From contig JAGTJM010000037.1 of assembly GCA_020747015.1 (NCBI GenBank), positions 1 through 64,000 on the forward strand: 64,000 bases of DNA. The letters are read 5' to 3'. Below the pieces are notes generated by a model. The model worked only from the letters and a program-made list of their open reading frames with translations. It was not told the origin of the DNA and did no database searches. This DNA comes from Pyrenochaeta sp. MPI-SDFR-AT-0127. Lineage: Eukaryota > Ascomycota > Dothideomycetes > Pleosporales > Cucurbitariaceae. Position numbers and translations under genes: made by a program. Below are positions 44,915-57,829 of this stretch, piece after piece; position 1 is the first letter of the stretch, and each line of letters starts with the position of its first letter.

Positions 44915-46219
44915 TTACTTGTACAACAGACCCTCTACTGTCTCTGCAATTGCCAAACTACTTGTCAATCCTGGACTCTCGATAGCCAACAGATTCACAA
45001 AACCCTCAAACCCTTCCTCTTTCGCAATGTAGAAATCTTGAAAGTCTTTCCCGCTCGTCGCGGCCAACCTGCCAAGCTTTGGCCTGATGCCTACATAGTC
45101 TGGCTGGATAGCATCTATGACGACTCCTGGAAGATATGTCTGAATGTCATCTACAGCAGCGCTAAGATTTTTGACGTTGGGTGCATAATCGTTCGGGTTG
45201 TCCGTCCATTCCACATCCGGACCAAAGCGTATTCGCCCGCTAAGATCGAGCGTGAGGTGCGTGCCTAGACCACCATGCCCGGGTACTGGCGCTGGATAGA
45301 CGAGGGTGGTTGGGCGTGGCTTGTTTAGGCTATAAGAAAAGTAGGATCCTTTTGCGTAAAAAGCTTTCTTGTGCTTCTCTTCCGGTAATATCATGTTTGA
45401 TATAGACACCGCTGCTAGACCTGCACAATTGATGAGTGTCTCAGCTGATATTGTTGTCTCCTCGCCATCAGGACTCTTGGTCGTAATCTCCCACCCTCCT
45501 CTTCCAGAATCCACTGGATTGATTGATGAAACAAGACTCTTAAACGCACATATCCCGCCCTTGTCTTCAAAATCACCTTCAAGAAATTGCATTAGACCAT
45601 GCGAATCAACGATGCCTGTGGAGGGGCTCTCGAGCACACCGACTTCGGCACGAACATCTGGCTGTCTCCTCTTTGCTTCATCCTTGGTGATGAATTTAAT
45701 TGGTACGCCAATGCTAGTAGCAAAATCATGAATTGATTGTAAAGCGTCCATTTGCCTAGCATCTTGAGCCACTATCCATTTTCCTGTGTTGCGGTGGCCT
45801 ATAGAGTACTTCTCGCAGAGTTCATACATCATGTCCTTGCCCTTGAGGCATAGCTTGGCCTTAAGTGAGTCCGCACCGTAATACAAGCCTGCGTGGATGA
45901 CCTACATTACGTGTTAGCATTGGGCTTGAAATATATCGCCGATGAGAATGCGGCCAGTGTCAATTTTGAAGGACTGTCTTTGCACCCGTCTCACCTCACT
46001 GTTTCGCGAACTAGTTTCTGTCCCTACACATCCATGCTTTTCGATAAGAATGGTAGACACTTCATTTCTTGATTGAAGTCTCCGAGCTACGGCCAATCCA
46101 ACTACGCCTGCACCAATAACAGCATGGGTAAAGTCTGACTCTTTTCTTATACTGGTCGAAAAGGATCTTCCGAGCTGAGCCGTGGACACCAATCGTAAAC
46201 TGGCGTGGACCGGAAACAT
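44915..46219 (-). CDS. FAD-dependent L-2-hydroxyglutarate dehydrogenase, mitochondrial
   Basis: Exons 45995-46219 and 44915-45901 around a 93-bp phase-0 intron (GTGAGA...ATGTAG); 403 aa. The N terminus (SLRLVSTAQLGRSFSTSIRK) is Arg/Ser-rich without acids, a mitochondrial presequence. A Rossmann FAD-binding loop follows: HAVIGAGVVGLAVARRL (G36-X-G38-X2-G41). The junction reads SSRNSE|VIHAGLYYGADSLKAKLC, the conserved L2HGDH motif containing the flavin-contacting HAG. IVDSHGLM, LINCAGLAA, GGLGTHLTLDLSGRIRFGPD and the C-terminal NLLAIESPGLTSSLAIAE are all family-typical. The enzyme oxidises L-2-hydroxyglutarate to 2-oxoglutarate, a metabolite-repair reaction. It is divergent from the Nudix gene. 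Confidence 0.93.
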
Positions 46220-46781
46220 ATCAAAAATAATAAGAAACGGAGATCAAAGTAGGACGGCTGTTCACTGGCTTAATATAGATCAATTGCAAGATTCAGGTAA
46301 AGTCCGATACGATTGATGCAAGAGTATAAGAGTGGCAGATGTCAGGCGCGATATTGTGGTGGTCTCTTATCAGTCATTCTATTGCTTTTCCGGATGACGT
46401 TTCGGAAGTCGTTTGTGCGCTAGCCCGAACGCGCTACTATTCGTTGCGGTACATACTATTACAACCGTGAGTCTCTACCCTGTGAATTGTAATTCTAACG
46501 CAAGGACGTGCAGGGGTGACTGTAGAGAGGACACAACGCTTGGGTTAACACTCAGTCTGGCTGGTTGCACTGCGTTCTCAGTCCTTTAATCGGCAACGCC
46601 ATCGGAGCTAGCTGCCCGATCTCGCTGACCCAACGGCTTCAAGCAAGCCAAGTGTACAGATTTCCAGCAAACGAGCAGTATCGCACACACATCCCCTCAT
46701 TTCAGGATATCACATGTACCTTTTCTCATCCGCCATCGCGTTCTCGCATCAGCTCTTGTGAAAGAAAATCAACAAATCATC
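46220..46781. promoter_or_regulatory. Shared divergent promoter of L2HGDH and Nudix genes
   Basis: A 562-bp gap between two start codons pointing apart. No specific operator motif identified. Confidence 0.5.
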
Positions 46782-47426
46782 ATGGCTTCCACACCCAAAG
46801 TCACCTCTCTGGTCGACCTCCCCTCCTCAGAAGCCAAATGGGTTAAGCTGCAGAAGGCCACCTACGTTGACGCCAAAGGCAAAGAACGTGTATGGGAGAT
46901 TGCGAGCCGAAAGACAACTGGCAAAGCTGGAGTTGATGCAGTAGCTATGGGCAACATCATCTACCATCCCTCCAAGGCACCCTCAACAATCGTGGTTATA
47001 CAGTTCCGGCCTCCTGTAAATGCTTTCACAGTCGAATGGCCGGCGGGGCTTATCGACGCCGATGAAACGCCTGAAGAAGCTGCGGTCCGCGAACTTCGCG
47101 AAGAGACGGGCTATCAGGGTAAGGTCATTTCTACATCCCCAGCAGTAGCTGCGGACCCAGGCATGACGAGCGCAAACCTGTGCTTGGTCATGGTAGAGAT
47201 CCACTTGGAAGAGAATGACCCAGAGCCAGAACAGCACCTTGATGAAGGGGAGGAGATTCAGCGCGTCAACATCCCACTGGCGGACCTCTATGATAGATTG
47301 GAGGAATTTGCAAAGGAGGGGTATGTCATTGCAGCAAAGCTGTATCATTGGGCCGCCGGCGTTCAGTATGCGATTGATCACCCAGAGTTATTCAAGAAGT
47401 TAGGAAAGGATGGTGTAGGGCCCTAG
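46782..47426 (+). CDS. Nudix ADP-ribose pyrophosphatase
   Basis: Single exon, 214 aa; the ATG at 46782 (MASTPKVTS) is the first in frame, the codon eight earlier being GTG. The Nudix box GX5EX7REUXEEXG spans residues 89-110 with G89, E95, R103, E104, E107 and E108 all present. VVIQFRPPVNAFTVEWPAGLID upstream is the pattern of ADP-sugar hydrolases (NUDT5/yeast Ysa1 type), as is the PGMTSANLCLVMVEI strand. The expected activity is hydrolysis of ADP-ribose to AMP and ribose 5-phosphate, Mg2+-dependent and cytosolic. Length matches Ysa1-like fungal proteins. Confidence 0.92.
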   Translation: MASTPKVTSLVDLPSSEAKWVKLQKATYVDAKGKERVWEIASRKTTGKAGVDAVAMGNIIYHPSKAPSTIVVIQFRPPVNAFTVEWPAGLIDADETPEEAAVRELREETGYQGKVISTSPAVAADPGMTSANLCLVMVEIHLEENDPEPEQHLDEGEEIQRVNIPLADLYDRLEEFAKEGYVIAAKLYHWAAGVQYAIDHPELFKKLGKDGVGP

Positions 47427-48327
47427 GTCGTGCCCTGTCTGATGGCTCGATTAGAAATGCTCGGCATTAATCGTTGGTGTTGACAAAGTATTTACACGCA
47501 AACGAGCAGGCCTAGTCTAAAGCGTGAAGAATGAGGTTTATCAACCCGCGAGCAAAATCGATGCTTTCCCAAACATGCCTAGACAATACGATACTCTCCT
47601 AGTCATAGACAAGATGCCACACACTAACACACCATTTTGAATTTTGACTGGGACCGGGGAAGCTAGTAACGATTGCATTCATGCTATGATAGGACAACCT
47701 TATGTTTGCAGAAGTCTGGGAAAGTGAACGTCATTTCAAGATTGCAGTGCGAAAGCTGAGCGCCCTTCCGAAATCAATCACCTGATGATCATAGTTGTGA
47801 AATCTCTCGAAGCAGAAAGTGAGAGCCGTCGGGCCAATATTGCATGAAAAGGCCGTTTCATTACATGATCACCCAGAGCACTGGCAAGCAAGATTTGTTC
47901 AACGGTGATCCAATTGATTAGTCTCTCTTCAGAAACGGTCTCTAAACATTAAGCAAAATTTGTATTTCCCCTCACATAGCTCCAATTATGTAATCCTCAA
48001 CTGAGTCCGATATAAACAAGGTCTTGCCATTAGGAATACCAAGAATGTCGAATGCAGCAGTAATGAGTGAACCAGTCATGATCTACAATCAAGTCATGCG
48101 ACCATCAAATCCAGCCAGCCCCCTCCAACATGTTAAATATATGTACATTCCATAGATAGAGGCCGCGGTCGCTGTAACGCCAGTATCCAATGCACGGATG
48201 CGATGAAAACGAAGGTAGGAAATGAAGTTCTGGAGAAACGCCGTCATCACGACTTTTTGTGGTGCAGATGGAAAATAGATAAAAGCCCTAGAATGACTGT
48301 CGAATGGAAGATGCGTTCAGATTGCCT
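47427..48327. other. Intergenic between convergent Nudix and chitin synthase genes
   Basis: About 900 bp of 3' flanks. No gene, repeat or RNA recognised. Confidence 0.55.
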
Positions 48328-51012
48328 TTATTTTCGGCTCGAGGGAGGCGCTTTGCTGAGTCTCTTTCGCTTCTTTGACTCGGTCGACTCGCTTCGCTGA
48401 TGATTCGATGCGGCGGGCATCTGAGGTTGACCTAGCGGCGCAGGCGATACATCACGCATCAGGCCATTCTGTTGTGGTGTCTGGAGCTCAATGCCCTCTC
48501 CAGGTGCTGTTCGAACGTAGCTTTGGCGTGCAAGCGGACTGCGTCCACTGCGTTGATCTCCACTAGCTGATCTGTTGTATGATGGCTTCGGTGCTTCGAG
48601 GGCGCTCTGACCATATTCGGCCGACAAAGGTGAGTTGTTGGTTGGGGTGCGGGCACCAGGGGAGTTGTTGTCACTGTTCATGCGCGATTGAGCGGGCCTC
48701 TGAGGGCCCTTCGAGTGGTACACTGAGTCATCAGAGAATGAATCGACCGATTCGTGGTATGGAGATTTACCCGAGCCCTGGCCGACTTCGTATGGTCCTT
48801 GTCGTGCCTCCTCGAAGTACGCACCACCGGCAGGTTTCTGAGTCTGCTGGGTCTTGTGGTAGATGCGAGCGTCCTCAGGATCCATGAAACTCTCGACACG
48901 ACGAGGCATGTAGATGGAGTTGCCAGCAGATGTGCCGGTTGACATGAAGGAATCCATGGAGGAGCGTGGGTGCAGTGGAACATTGGGAACGTTGGGGTTC
49001 CGAGGCAATGTGTTGGGCAGCGTAAGACCGGAGTCGTTTCCTTGCTGGTACCAGCCTCCGGGTAACCTCTCGGCAGCGGCGAAGCGTCCTTCGATGTTGT
49101 CTGATGGCTGCAGAGGAATGGGCGCAGGGCGGTGTTTGTGAGCTTCCGCTGATTGTTTGAAGGTTTCCGGAACAACATTGAGATCATCACCAGTAGCTTC
49201 AGCTTGTTCGATGGCCTCTTGAGGGGTTGTCTTTGTGTCAGCCGCACCAGCGTCGGCACGAGGACCACCCCAAGTACGCTGACCAGCGGTAAAGATACCA
49301 TAAACCATGTAGACCCAATTGAAGAACGGGTTGATGACGAACATGAGAGGGTACAACATGATCTTGTAGCGGCCAAGCTTCGCACCAAAGTACAGCATGA
49401 GAAGCCAATTAAGTCCGAGCGAAATGGCGATGAAACCAACTGGTAGGTTTGCAACTTTTTGTGAGGTGGTGATCAGGGAGATGACCAGGATGAAAAAGAG
49501 AAGAGCAGTTGTTCTGATCGTGTTTTGCATAAAGCGCACGATGAGGAGGATGGGGTAGCGCTTCCAGAGTCTGATATCTGTCAACATGCAGACTTCGTTT
49601 GTGATAAAACCCAGGAACCATCGGCGACGCTGCTTGAGTAAGGATCCATAAGACTGCACGGCCTCGGTCTTGCAGAAAGCTCCAGTGTTCATCTGGATCT
49701 GGTATCGCTCTTTTGCGCCAATCATGAACAAGTGAGTGAGCCAGCGATCTTCGCCCAGATGGCACTTGCCGTAATCAAAGAGATCGTCACATTGCTCAGC
49801 CTTGTCAGCGAAGTAGTACTTGGCCATTCTTCGGAACGCCGAGAAGCGGAGCATAGTAAGGGCACCAGGTAAGCAGGTGACAGCACCACATCCAGATTCG
49901 ACTGAACGTTCAAAGAGCTGACCGTGAACGTACTCCATATCCTGAAGTAGAGTAATGAGCGAGTTCTTCTCGGTTGTGGATGTAATGACACCGGTTTGGG
50001 CCAACATGTTCTTCTTGCTGCCAGGTTTGAGTTCCATCTCGTACATGAAGTTTTGAATGCAGGTCTTGTCAAGAATGCAGTCGGAGTCGATGAAGAGAAC
50101 AAACAGGTTGTCGTTACGCTTGAGATACTCGGTGTAGATTTTGTCGATGAGTTTGAAGGTCCTCTTCTGACAGTGACGCTTGCCTCCGTGGGGGAAGCGG
50201 GAAACGGTGATACGACAGCTGCGGTAGATGACATCGATGGATTTTGGATACGAGTCGAGGGTCAGAGGCACACCGAGCTTCTCAATGGTGTTGAGGTAGA
50301 GTTCATCCTCCTGGTCTCCGTCAAACGACAAAAAGATGTGCAAACAAGATGGTGGGTATTCACAGTCGACCAGGGAGTCACAGGTACGAAGAAGAATCTC
50401 GGGGATTTCCTTGTAGCAAGGCATGATGATGACGACCTTTGGTGCCGAGGCCTCGTCGAGAACAGACTTGATCCTGCGAGTGCGACCAACAGAGTGGGTG
50501 ACAAGCTGATAGACGCAGAACAACCAAGGGATAGTCAAGAGACCGGCAAAGGACCAGAAAGCAAACCATTGCAGGAAGTCGACCATTTCCTGGGGGAAAT
50601 ACTTGACGACTTGTCTAGGCAGAGGCAGGGTAACGACCATGATGGGTAAGAAGATGGCACTATTAGTTGTTAGACACACAAACGTGAACATAGAGAGTGG
50701 TTGGCTCACCGGAGGGCGAAGAAGAGAAGACCGAAGAAGATGGCCAGAATGCGGACGCTGATTGTCTCCGCCTTCTGGAACACCTTCACAATGCAGTACA
50801 TGAAGGCGGCAACCCAGAGAAACCATTCAAGCAGCGCAGCCAACATGATAGTGCCGATGATTGATACGTATACAATCTGTCAACCGTCAGTCATTGCGTT
50901 CCTGTTGTCAAAAGAAGACGTTACTCACATCCTTGACTGGCCAGGGGTCCGTAATGTCAGGTATGGGGGCATCGTCACGGGCAAGAATGCCCATCACCTC
51001 GTGCCACACCAT
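48328..51012 (-). CDS. Chitin synthase, class VI-like
   Basis: Exons 50929-51012, 50710-50876, 48328-50659; introns of 52 bp (GTGAGT...GACAG) and 50 bp (GTGAGC...AATAG). Joined 860 aa. Membrane helices near the N terminus (IVYVSIIGTIMLAALLEWFL; ILAIFFGLLFFALRAIFLPI) precede the family-2 glycosyltransferase core: VVIIMPCYKE, FLSFDGDQEDE, LFVLFIDSDCILD, GAVTCLPGALTM, LGEDRWLTHL and QRRRW (427-431). Several C-terminal helices follow, then GQRTWGGPRADA and a ~260-aa disordered Ser/Pro/Gln tail ending KKRKRLSKAPPSSRK. There is no myosin or cytochrome-b5 domain. Length and these motifs fit the small class VI enzymes (Aspergillus ChsD type); the class is from memory and unverified. It polymerises UDP-GlcNAc into chitin at the plasma membrane. 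Confidence 0.9.
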
Positions 51013-54000
51013 GGCGAATTATTAAATGCGTATATTGTTCGAGGCGGGTCAGTAGGGGGTAGCGAGCGAAGGAGACTGTCTTGGTCTCAGGCAGACAGTC
51101 GACTCTGTATTCAAAGCGACTAGTTGGGCGAGGCAAGAGAGTCTCGGTGAGGGTGTGGATTCAGTCTTGTGCGGCGGCTTTTGAAGTGCTGTGCACAAGG
51201 TACAGTAGTTGGAAGAGGCGGGCTGAGGTATGAGCTTGCCGACGAAGGTTGTAGGGTCCGGGTGACACAGCGCACGCTCGCGGGTCCAATTGTCGCACAA
51301 GACTAGATTATCGACGTAGGTACCCAAGGGAGATATTTCCAGAAAGTGGTACAGAGGCTGAGTAGGCTGCAATTGGCAGTGGGAACGACGAGAACGACGG
51401 TGGAGAGCGACGGGAGGGGAGCGGCAGAGGGACAGCGTCCTTTGGTCGAAGTTCAAACGAGTGTGTGGGTGGGGGTGGGAAGAAACGAAAGAAGCGTGAT
51501 GCTCAACTCAAGATCATTAACTACCGATACTGCACGCAAGGGGCAGGCCAAAGAGGTGTGGGAGGAGAGCCTGGAGGGAGAAAGGGAATTGTCGACACGA
51601 GGGGGTTGAGCTGGTTTACAGGCACGACAGGCGGGAGCGCTATGGCCAGCAAGGCCGGCCCAAAGCGTGCTGGCGCTGCTGGGCAACCTTCACGCTGCAC
51701 GATCGTCACAGGGGGTGACCAGCCCGCTTTGGGCACGCCGAGCGGGTTTCCAAGTCCAAAGCGACGAGTTAGCAGGGGCGCGCCTGGTCGTGAGTGGACT
51801 ATGGATCGGACCAGGCGCGCGCGGACAAGGCCATGGTGCAGCCTTGGTGGTTATTTTGGGACGCCTCCATGCGCCGGCTGCCGTTGGGCGTTTTGAAGTC
51901 TGTCGCCTCCCCTTTTGTTCTGTTTCGAATGCTCCTGGCTAATATCGAGCCTGACGTGTTTGGGGGAGCCTCCAGGCTATTTGCGAGGTCGTGCCGCTGT
52001 GCTGGTGCTGCCCTGCTGTGTTCCTCCAGGTGCCACCGCCAGCCTGAGACAACATGGACGAACGCCGTGCCGCCGCCGCCGCCGTTCTGTACCTATTCTC
52101 GCTGCTGCATGCAGATGGCATCATGGTGCAAGGAAATTTGCCTTCAATGCAGCTTGTTGCGTTTTTTGCATTTGCCAAGCGCCTCGCGTGGACAGCGTTC
52201 ATGGGGGGGGCCGCATCTCTGACATAGCAGCATCTGTGGCCCAATAATGGCTCCCATGCACCGAGTGCTAAGTGGACCCTCCCTGGGGCTGCGCTTCGCG
52301 GAAAGGGCTTGCCGTGGCCCTCAGTTGAGAGTGGTCGGAGACATCAAAGCCTTGTCCCCCTTTTTCTGGTGCCCGTGGTGAGGAGGAGCTGAAGAGCGCG
52401 GCGAAAAAAAAAGTGCAGAGAATACGAGCGAGCAACGGGACCCGCACACAAGGCGACACTTGGACAGCGGGCCCCCCAAGCATGGATGAGGCTGACGACG
52501 TGACAGGCAATGCGTTCCGCCAGCCACTTGCTGGGTACAGAGTCTGCTCTGCTCTGCTGTCATGTTGATGTAGCAGAGCAGCACTGCAGGCGGTCCATTC
52601 CAAGGGTTGTCTGGGAAGAGGAGCACGGGTGTCGTAATCGATAAAGCCGGCATTTCCGCACCCTCGGAATCTGGCTTCTGGTCCATCAATACGACAAGGC
52701 CGCTGATCTTCTCGCTACGGGCTGGTGCAATCTTGCTTCATTGTTTATTGCCGTGCGCCATCCAACTAGTTTGTAGGCCTCCAAAACTGCATCCGTAGAG
52801 CGCTTTGCCGTTCGTCACGATAGCGCCCGCGGCATATTCGCGCTTAGTCTTGACCCCCTGAGCTACAAATCCCCCGTCCGTGGGAACTGCTTAAGTCCAA
52901 GGATCCAGACTCCAATGCTTCATCTCCACAATCTGCCTTTATTGGAGAAAGTCTCTCGCAACAGACTTTTCAGGGGGGGAAACTGTAAGTCGGTAACTGG
53001 GCCATTTTGGTGCTCTCCAGTTCCGAATCGTCACCACATATTTCGTCGGTGGATTGATTGGATCTGACTTTGGCTGATGCTTATGCTGAGCAGCGTCTGC
53101 CATTTGTAGAGAGAGGCCATGCCAAGTGAGCGTGTTGAGGAGCGTGCAAGTCTTGATTATCGGTAGCGTCAACAACCTTTTAGCATTACGCTGCACATAT
53201 TATCGTCAACTCATTTTTCCTTGGTCCAGAATGCTTCACAAGGAACGTGGTTTGGGTGTCAACATCCTGCCTGAAGCTTGCTAGATCGTGACAGGCCAGA
53301 GCACAGCACAACCGTCTTGCCACGGCTACGTTATACATGTCATTGTTGAAGTGAAAAGGCCATTTCCGGAGGGAGACGACTGGTCTCCACGCTGCCTATT
53401 GGATGACATGTAGAAGACGCAACTAGTCATAGGAAGACATGTGCATAAGAGTATCCCTAGACTGGAAAAAAGCATGAAGAGATTCTACTGGCTGTCACGT
53501 TGCTCTATAGAGTGATTCAGAGTGTTGCTGGCTGCCTGCGTAGGACTGCTGGCGATGTATTCGACCAGTTCCTTGTCTTTTGCTGTTCGTGGGCAGCCGC
53601 GTAGTGTGAATGCCTCTCTATGAGACTCTGCCATTTCCTCAGAACGCTGCAAAGCAGCGCGAAGCGACTCAAGCTGCGTACGTGAGAGACAGAGAGAGAG
53701 AGAGACACACACACACACACACCCAGGTAGCATGGCCGCTTCTGGTTGAGCACCTGATTTCACCGGCGTGGTATTAGTCAACCATTTTTGGACTTATCGG
53801 CGGCCGACTGTCTGTGCGTCGTGCCTGCGAACTTGTACCTGCAGACGAACTTCGCAATTCCTCGACCCGGGAAACCGCGAAAAGCCCCCTCCACCGCCGC
53901 ATTGCTCCTCTCCAAGCCCTTGTGCTCTCCCACGAGCTTGCCTACTCGTGCCCGAACAAATGCACGCAGAAGAAGTTGCGCCTGACATATTTCCCGTCTT

Positions 54001-54076
54001 CCATGTGCGTGTATCATAGCCGATCCGTGCTATCACCCGCCAGCCCCTCCACAGCCGCGGGACCGCCTCCTCCGCC
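51013..54076. other. Long intergenic region, no gene supported
   Basis: About 3 kb between two divergent genes (chitin synthase and UPF2). The open frames at 51,400-52,250 on both strands overlap each other and show only composition bias. A microsatellite, (AG)n then (AC)n, lies at about 53,691-53,722. The last 250 bp before UPF2 are C/T-rich. A small or noncoding gene could be hidden here. Confidence 0.5.
53691..53722 (+). repeat. Compound microsatellite (AG)n(AC)n
   Basis: Runs AGAGAGAGAGAGAGAC then ACACACACACACACAC. Upstream of UPF2; likely length-variable. Confidence 0.9.
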
Positions 54077-57000
54077 ATGGAGAGGCAGAGAAAGCGTATG
54101 TAAAGTCGATGCCAGCGGCTCACAGGATACTAAAAGTGACCAGGAGAGCTTCGTGAGCTCAACATTAGAGCTTGGGATGGCGAGCAAGGTACCGCGCCCA
54201 CTATTTTCCCCCCTCCACCCTCCATGCTCATGCCCCGCGCAGATGTCTTCCCCGTACATGGCTCCCTCGACTCGTCTATGAAGAAAAACACTGCTTTTAT
54301 TAAGCGCCTGCGAACCGCTGTCAACGCGCCTTCCCAGTCCCAGTTCCTGCAGGAGGTCCGCACTCTATCCCTCCACAAGTACCTCTCCGAGATCATCTCC
54401 GCCTGCTACGAAGGTCTCTGCAAGCTCAAGACGCCCGGCGATATTGCCGCCGGCGTCGAGATTGTCAGCGCTCTCCACCAGCGCTTCGGCCCTGCTGAAT
54501 TCACCGGATACATTGGCTGGTATATTGGTAGGGGATTGGCGACGCCAGACAAGTCTCACCTGAAAACTCTGGCACAGGATGTCCGCGAGCGAGAAGAAAA
54601 GGATCGCCTGGCCCGACAGCGCATACTGTTGCGAGTTGCCACCGAGTTATGGCTTGTAGGACTTCTGCGCAGCCTGGATGATGTGTCTCGACCTGAAGAG
54701 GCAAGCAAGGGCAAAGACAACGGCAAGCTCGTGGAGAGTTCCACCAAGACCAAAGCTCGAGCAGAAAATGCCGACGCTGAGCCTTTCCCGCTTGAGGTGC
54801 TGAAGGATATGCTTGGGCACGACCGTGAACATATCAATTTACCACTAGTAGTTATATTCGTCAAGGCTTTTGCTTGGGACATTCTTGGGGCAAGGACGCC
54901 CTCCACAGAAGGCCGAAAAACAGTCAACGAAGATGGTAGTACAACCGCCGAGAAGAACGACGATACTTCAGCTTCTGAATCCGAGGAACCAGCCAGCAAA
55001 GATACACCCATCATCTCCACCGAGTTGCAGCAACGATTCAGAAACATCCTCACACGTTACTTTGAAGACGTCAAGGCGCACCTCCTGCGTGACCAGAAAC
55101 ACTTGCTGAATCAAAGCCGCAAGAATGCAGAGGCATACGTCAAGTCTGGGGAGGTGTTTGAGGATCGCCAGACCAATTACGAAAAGCAATCGAAGGCCCA
55201 GGAGCGACTGATTGCAAACGCACAAGTCCTGGCTGATGCTTTGACTGTGGAGATGCCTGATCTGAAAGAGAAGGATGGTGCTGCGAACGCTGGAGATGGT
55301 GCCATTGGTCTGGTCAAAGCGGGCGAATACTTGCGCGGCCAGAGTGACGGTGCTGGCATTTGGGAAGACGAGGATGAACGTCGTTTCTACGAGAACCTCA
55401 TTGATCTCAAGGATCGTGTGCCGGGCATCTTGCTGGAAGAGCCAAAGAAGAAAAAGGTCGACGGCGATGAACAAGTGGGCAAGAAGGTTGATGTCAAAGC
55501 GGAGGTCAGCGAAAAGGATGGCGCAGACACCGCAGCTGAAGCGAAGGCAACCGAAGCAGAAGATCAGTCGACCGCCATTGCAAACAAATCCGTCGGAGCC
55601 CAAGTGGATGCTATTTTGGCCCGGCTGCCCGAGCTCAGTACCAAAGATGCAGTCGATCAAACTGCAATGGATTTTTGCTTTTTGAACTCCAAGGCATCCC
55701 GCAATCGCCTCATCAAAGCTGTTCAAGAGATACCAAAAGGCCGGTCCGATTTGCTACCTTTGTACTCTAGGCTCATCGCGACCCTGGGAAAGTACATGCC
55801 AGATGTTTCACAAGGACTTGTATCGTATCTCGACGACGAATTTCGAAGTCTGCAACGGAGAAAATCCAAGGACTTCCTAGGACAAGTTCGAACTCAAAAC
55901 GTACGCTATCTTGCAGAGTTGACCAAGTTTGGTGTGGTTCCGGAGCATGTCATATTCCATTGCCTTAAAGTGAGCCTGGATGATTTCTCGAGGATGAATA
56001 TTGAGATTATCTGTAATTTGCTTGAGAACTGTGGGCGCTATTTACTGCGTAACCCGGAAACATCTCCCCGCATGGCCTCTTTTCTCGAAACTCTGCAGAG
56101 GAAAAAGAGCGCACAGGTCTTGGGTCAGCAGGAACGCATGCTGATTGAGAACGCCGTGTACTACGTCAACCCACCGGAACGTGCAGCTATCGAGCAAAAG
56201 GAGCGTACGCCCATTGAACTGTTTCTGCGCAAGATCATGTATCAGGATCTCACTCGCCGGACATTGGACAAGACGGTGAAGCAAATTCGCAAAATGCATT
56301 GGGAGGAAGATGATATTGTGAACCTTCTACACAAAGTCTTTGCAAAGCCAGGGAAGATCAAGTACAGCAACATTCATTTACTGGCCGTCATCCTCGGAAC
56401 GATACATCGGTACCACCAAGATTTCGCTATTGCCGTCATTGACGACCTCCTGGAATCTATCACGTTCGGGCTGGAGCTGAATGACTTTAAGTTCAATCAG
56501 CGTCGCATCGCAGAGGTCAAATATCTTGGCGAGTTGTACATCTATCGACTGGTTGATTCACCACTCATCTTTGACACCTTATATAAACTTCTTAATTACG
56601 GGTGGGAAGGTGGTTATGCTCGTCCAGGAATGTACAATCCGTTGGATAACCCTGACGACTATTTTCGTATTCGACTAGTCTGCAGTCTCCTGGAAACTTG
56701 CGGCATGTACTACGATAAGGGCGCAGCAAAGAAGAAGCTCGACTTCTTTCTGACGTACTTCCAATACTATGTTTGCGTAAAGGAGGCCTTACCCATGGAT
56801 GTTGAGTTCATCGTGCAAGATGCCTTCAACCTGACACGACCACAATGGAAGTTAATCACCGACCTGGAAGAAGCCTCACATACTTTTGCTGAAGCTGTGA
56901 AGCAAAACTATCAGACCACGGCAACCGATAAGCCTGCAGAGCCTGACGAGGACGATCTTTCTGCGTCTGACGACGAACTTGACGGTCCTGAAGATGAAGA

Positions 57001-57829
57001 TGTAGTCATGCCTGAAGGAGAAGGCGACCAGTCGTCTGGCGAAGAGGACGAGGTTTGTTTCATTCTCGCCCAACAGCCCCAGATACTAATGACCATTGCC
57101 CAGGACTCGGATGACGACGAGCCTGTTAAACAAGCTTCCTCAGATGACGAAGAAGAACAAATAATCGTGACGCGACAAGAGGATGAGCGTGATCCTGAAG
57201 CCGATGCTGACTTCGACCGTGAGTTGGCTAAGCTCATGTCAGAGAGCGCCGAGTCTCGCAAATTTGAACGCAAGCCGGTCTTTGATGTCCCGCTCCCAAT
57301 GCGACGGGCTCGAGAGGCGGCTGCAAATGCCGAGGACAGTGGGAGTGAAGCGCCTGTCCCCATTGCATCCTCGCATACTATGAAGTTTTCGCTTCTCAGC
57401 AAGCGTGGCAACAGAACCCAAACACGATCTATCGACTTACCTTCAGACTCGACCTTTGCTGTTGCTATGCGTAGCAAGCAGCAGGCTGACAAGGAAGAAC
57501 AGCAGCGCATCAAGAGCCTAGTCCTGAACTACAATGAAGCTCGAGATGAAGTTGACGACAATACTGGTGATTCACCGTTTCTTTACACCCTCCAACCTAA
57601 CACCAATCGAAAGCGTACTAAAACTCATGAAGGTCTGGACAAGACTCCAAATCCGTACGCCCAGCCTCGCGTCGACAAAGCTGGGAACAATAGAAGCAAT
57701 CAGCGTGCCAGGAAGCTACAGCTTAGTGATGTTAATTGGTATGTTCACTCATCTCCTTGTCAAAAGTTGGTTCAAGTTAGCATTTGCGTCGCTTTGCACC
57801 ACTCACCTGTTCACACGGGTTGCGCCTAA
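54077..57829 (+). CDS. UPF2: Nonsense-mediated decay factor Upf2/Nmd2
   Basis: Exons 54077-54095, 54144-54188, 54243-57052, 57104-57829; introns of 48, 54 and 51 bp. Two tiny 5' exons give MERQRKRELRELNIRAW, the expected Upf2 N terminus, then DVFPVHGSLDSSMKKNTAFI. About 1,199 aa if the last frame is read to its stop. Three MIF4G-type helical regions are visible: N-terminal (FIKRLRTAV...YIGWYIGRGL), middle (from ~MDFCFLNSKASRNRLIKAV) and third (DLTRRTLDKTVKQIRKMHWE...ETCGMYYDKG). A highly acidic segment and a C-terminal Upf1-binding region follow. The protein bridges Upf1 and Upf3 on terminating ribosomes. The 57053-57103 intron is stop-free and in frame. The last ~20 codons may be intron, since a GTATGT donor sits right after SDVNW, so the true C terminus is uncertain. 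Confidence 0.92.

Noticed and set aside
49996..50649. 217-aa plus-strand frame inside the chitin synthase
   Set aside because: Antisense to conserved catalytic-core coding sequence; a frame shadow.
51465..52247. Several frames of 90-143 aa upstream of the chitin synthase
   Set aside because: Cys/Arg/Gly-rich chance frames on both strands with no family resemblance; reported as intergenic.
54968..55726. 252-aa minus-strand frame within UPF2
   Set aside because: Antisense to the acidic/charged Upf2 coding region, whose homology is clear.
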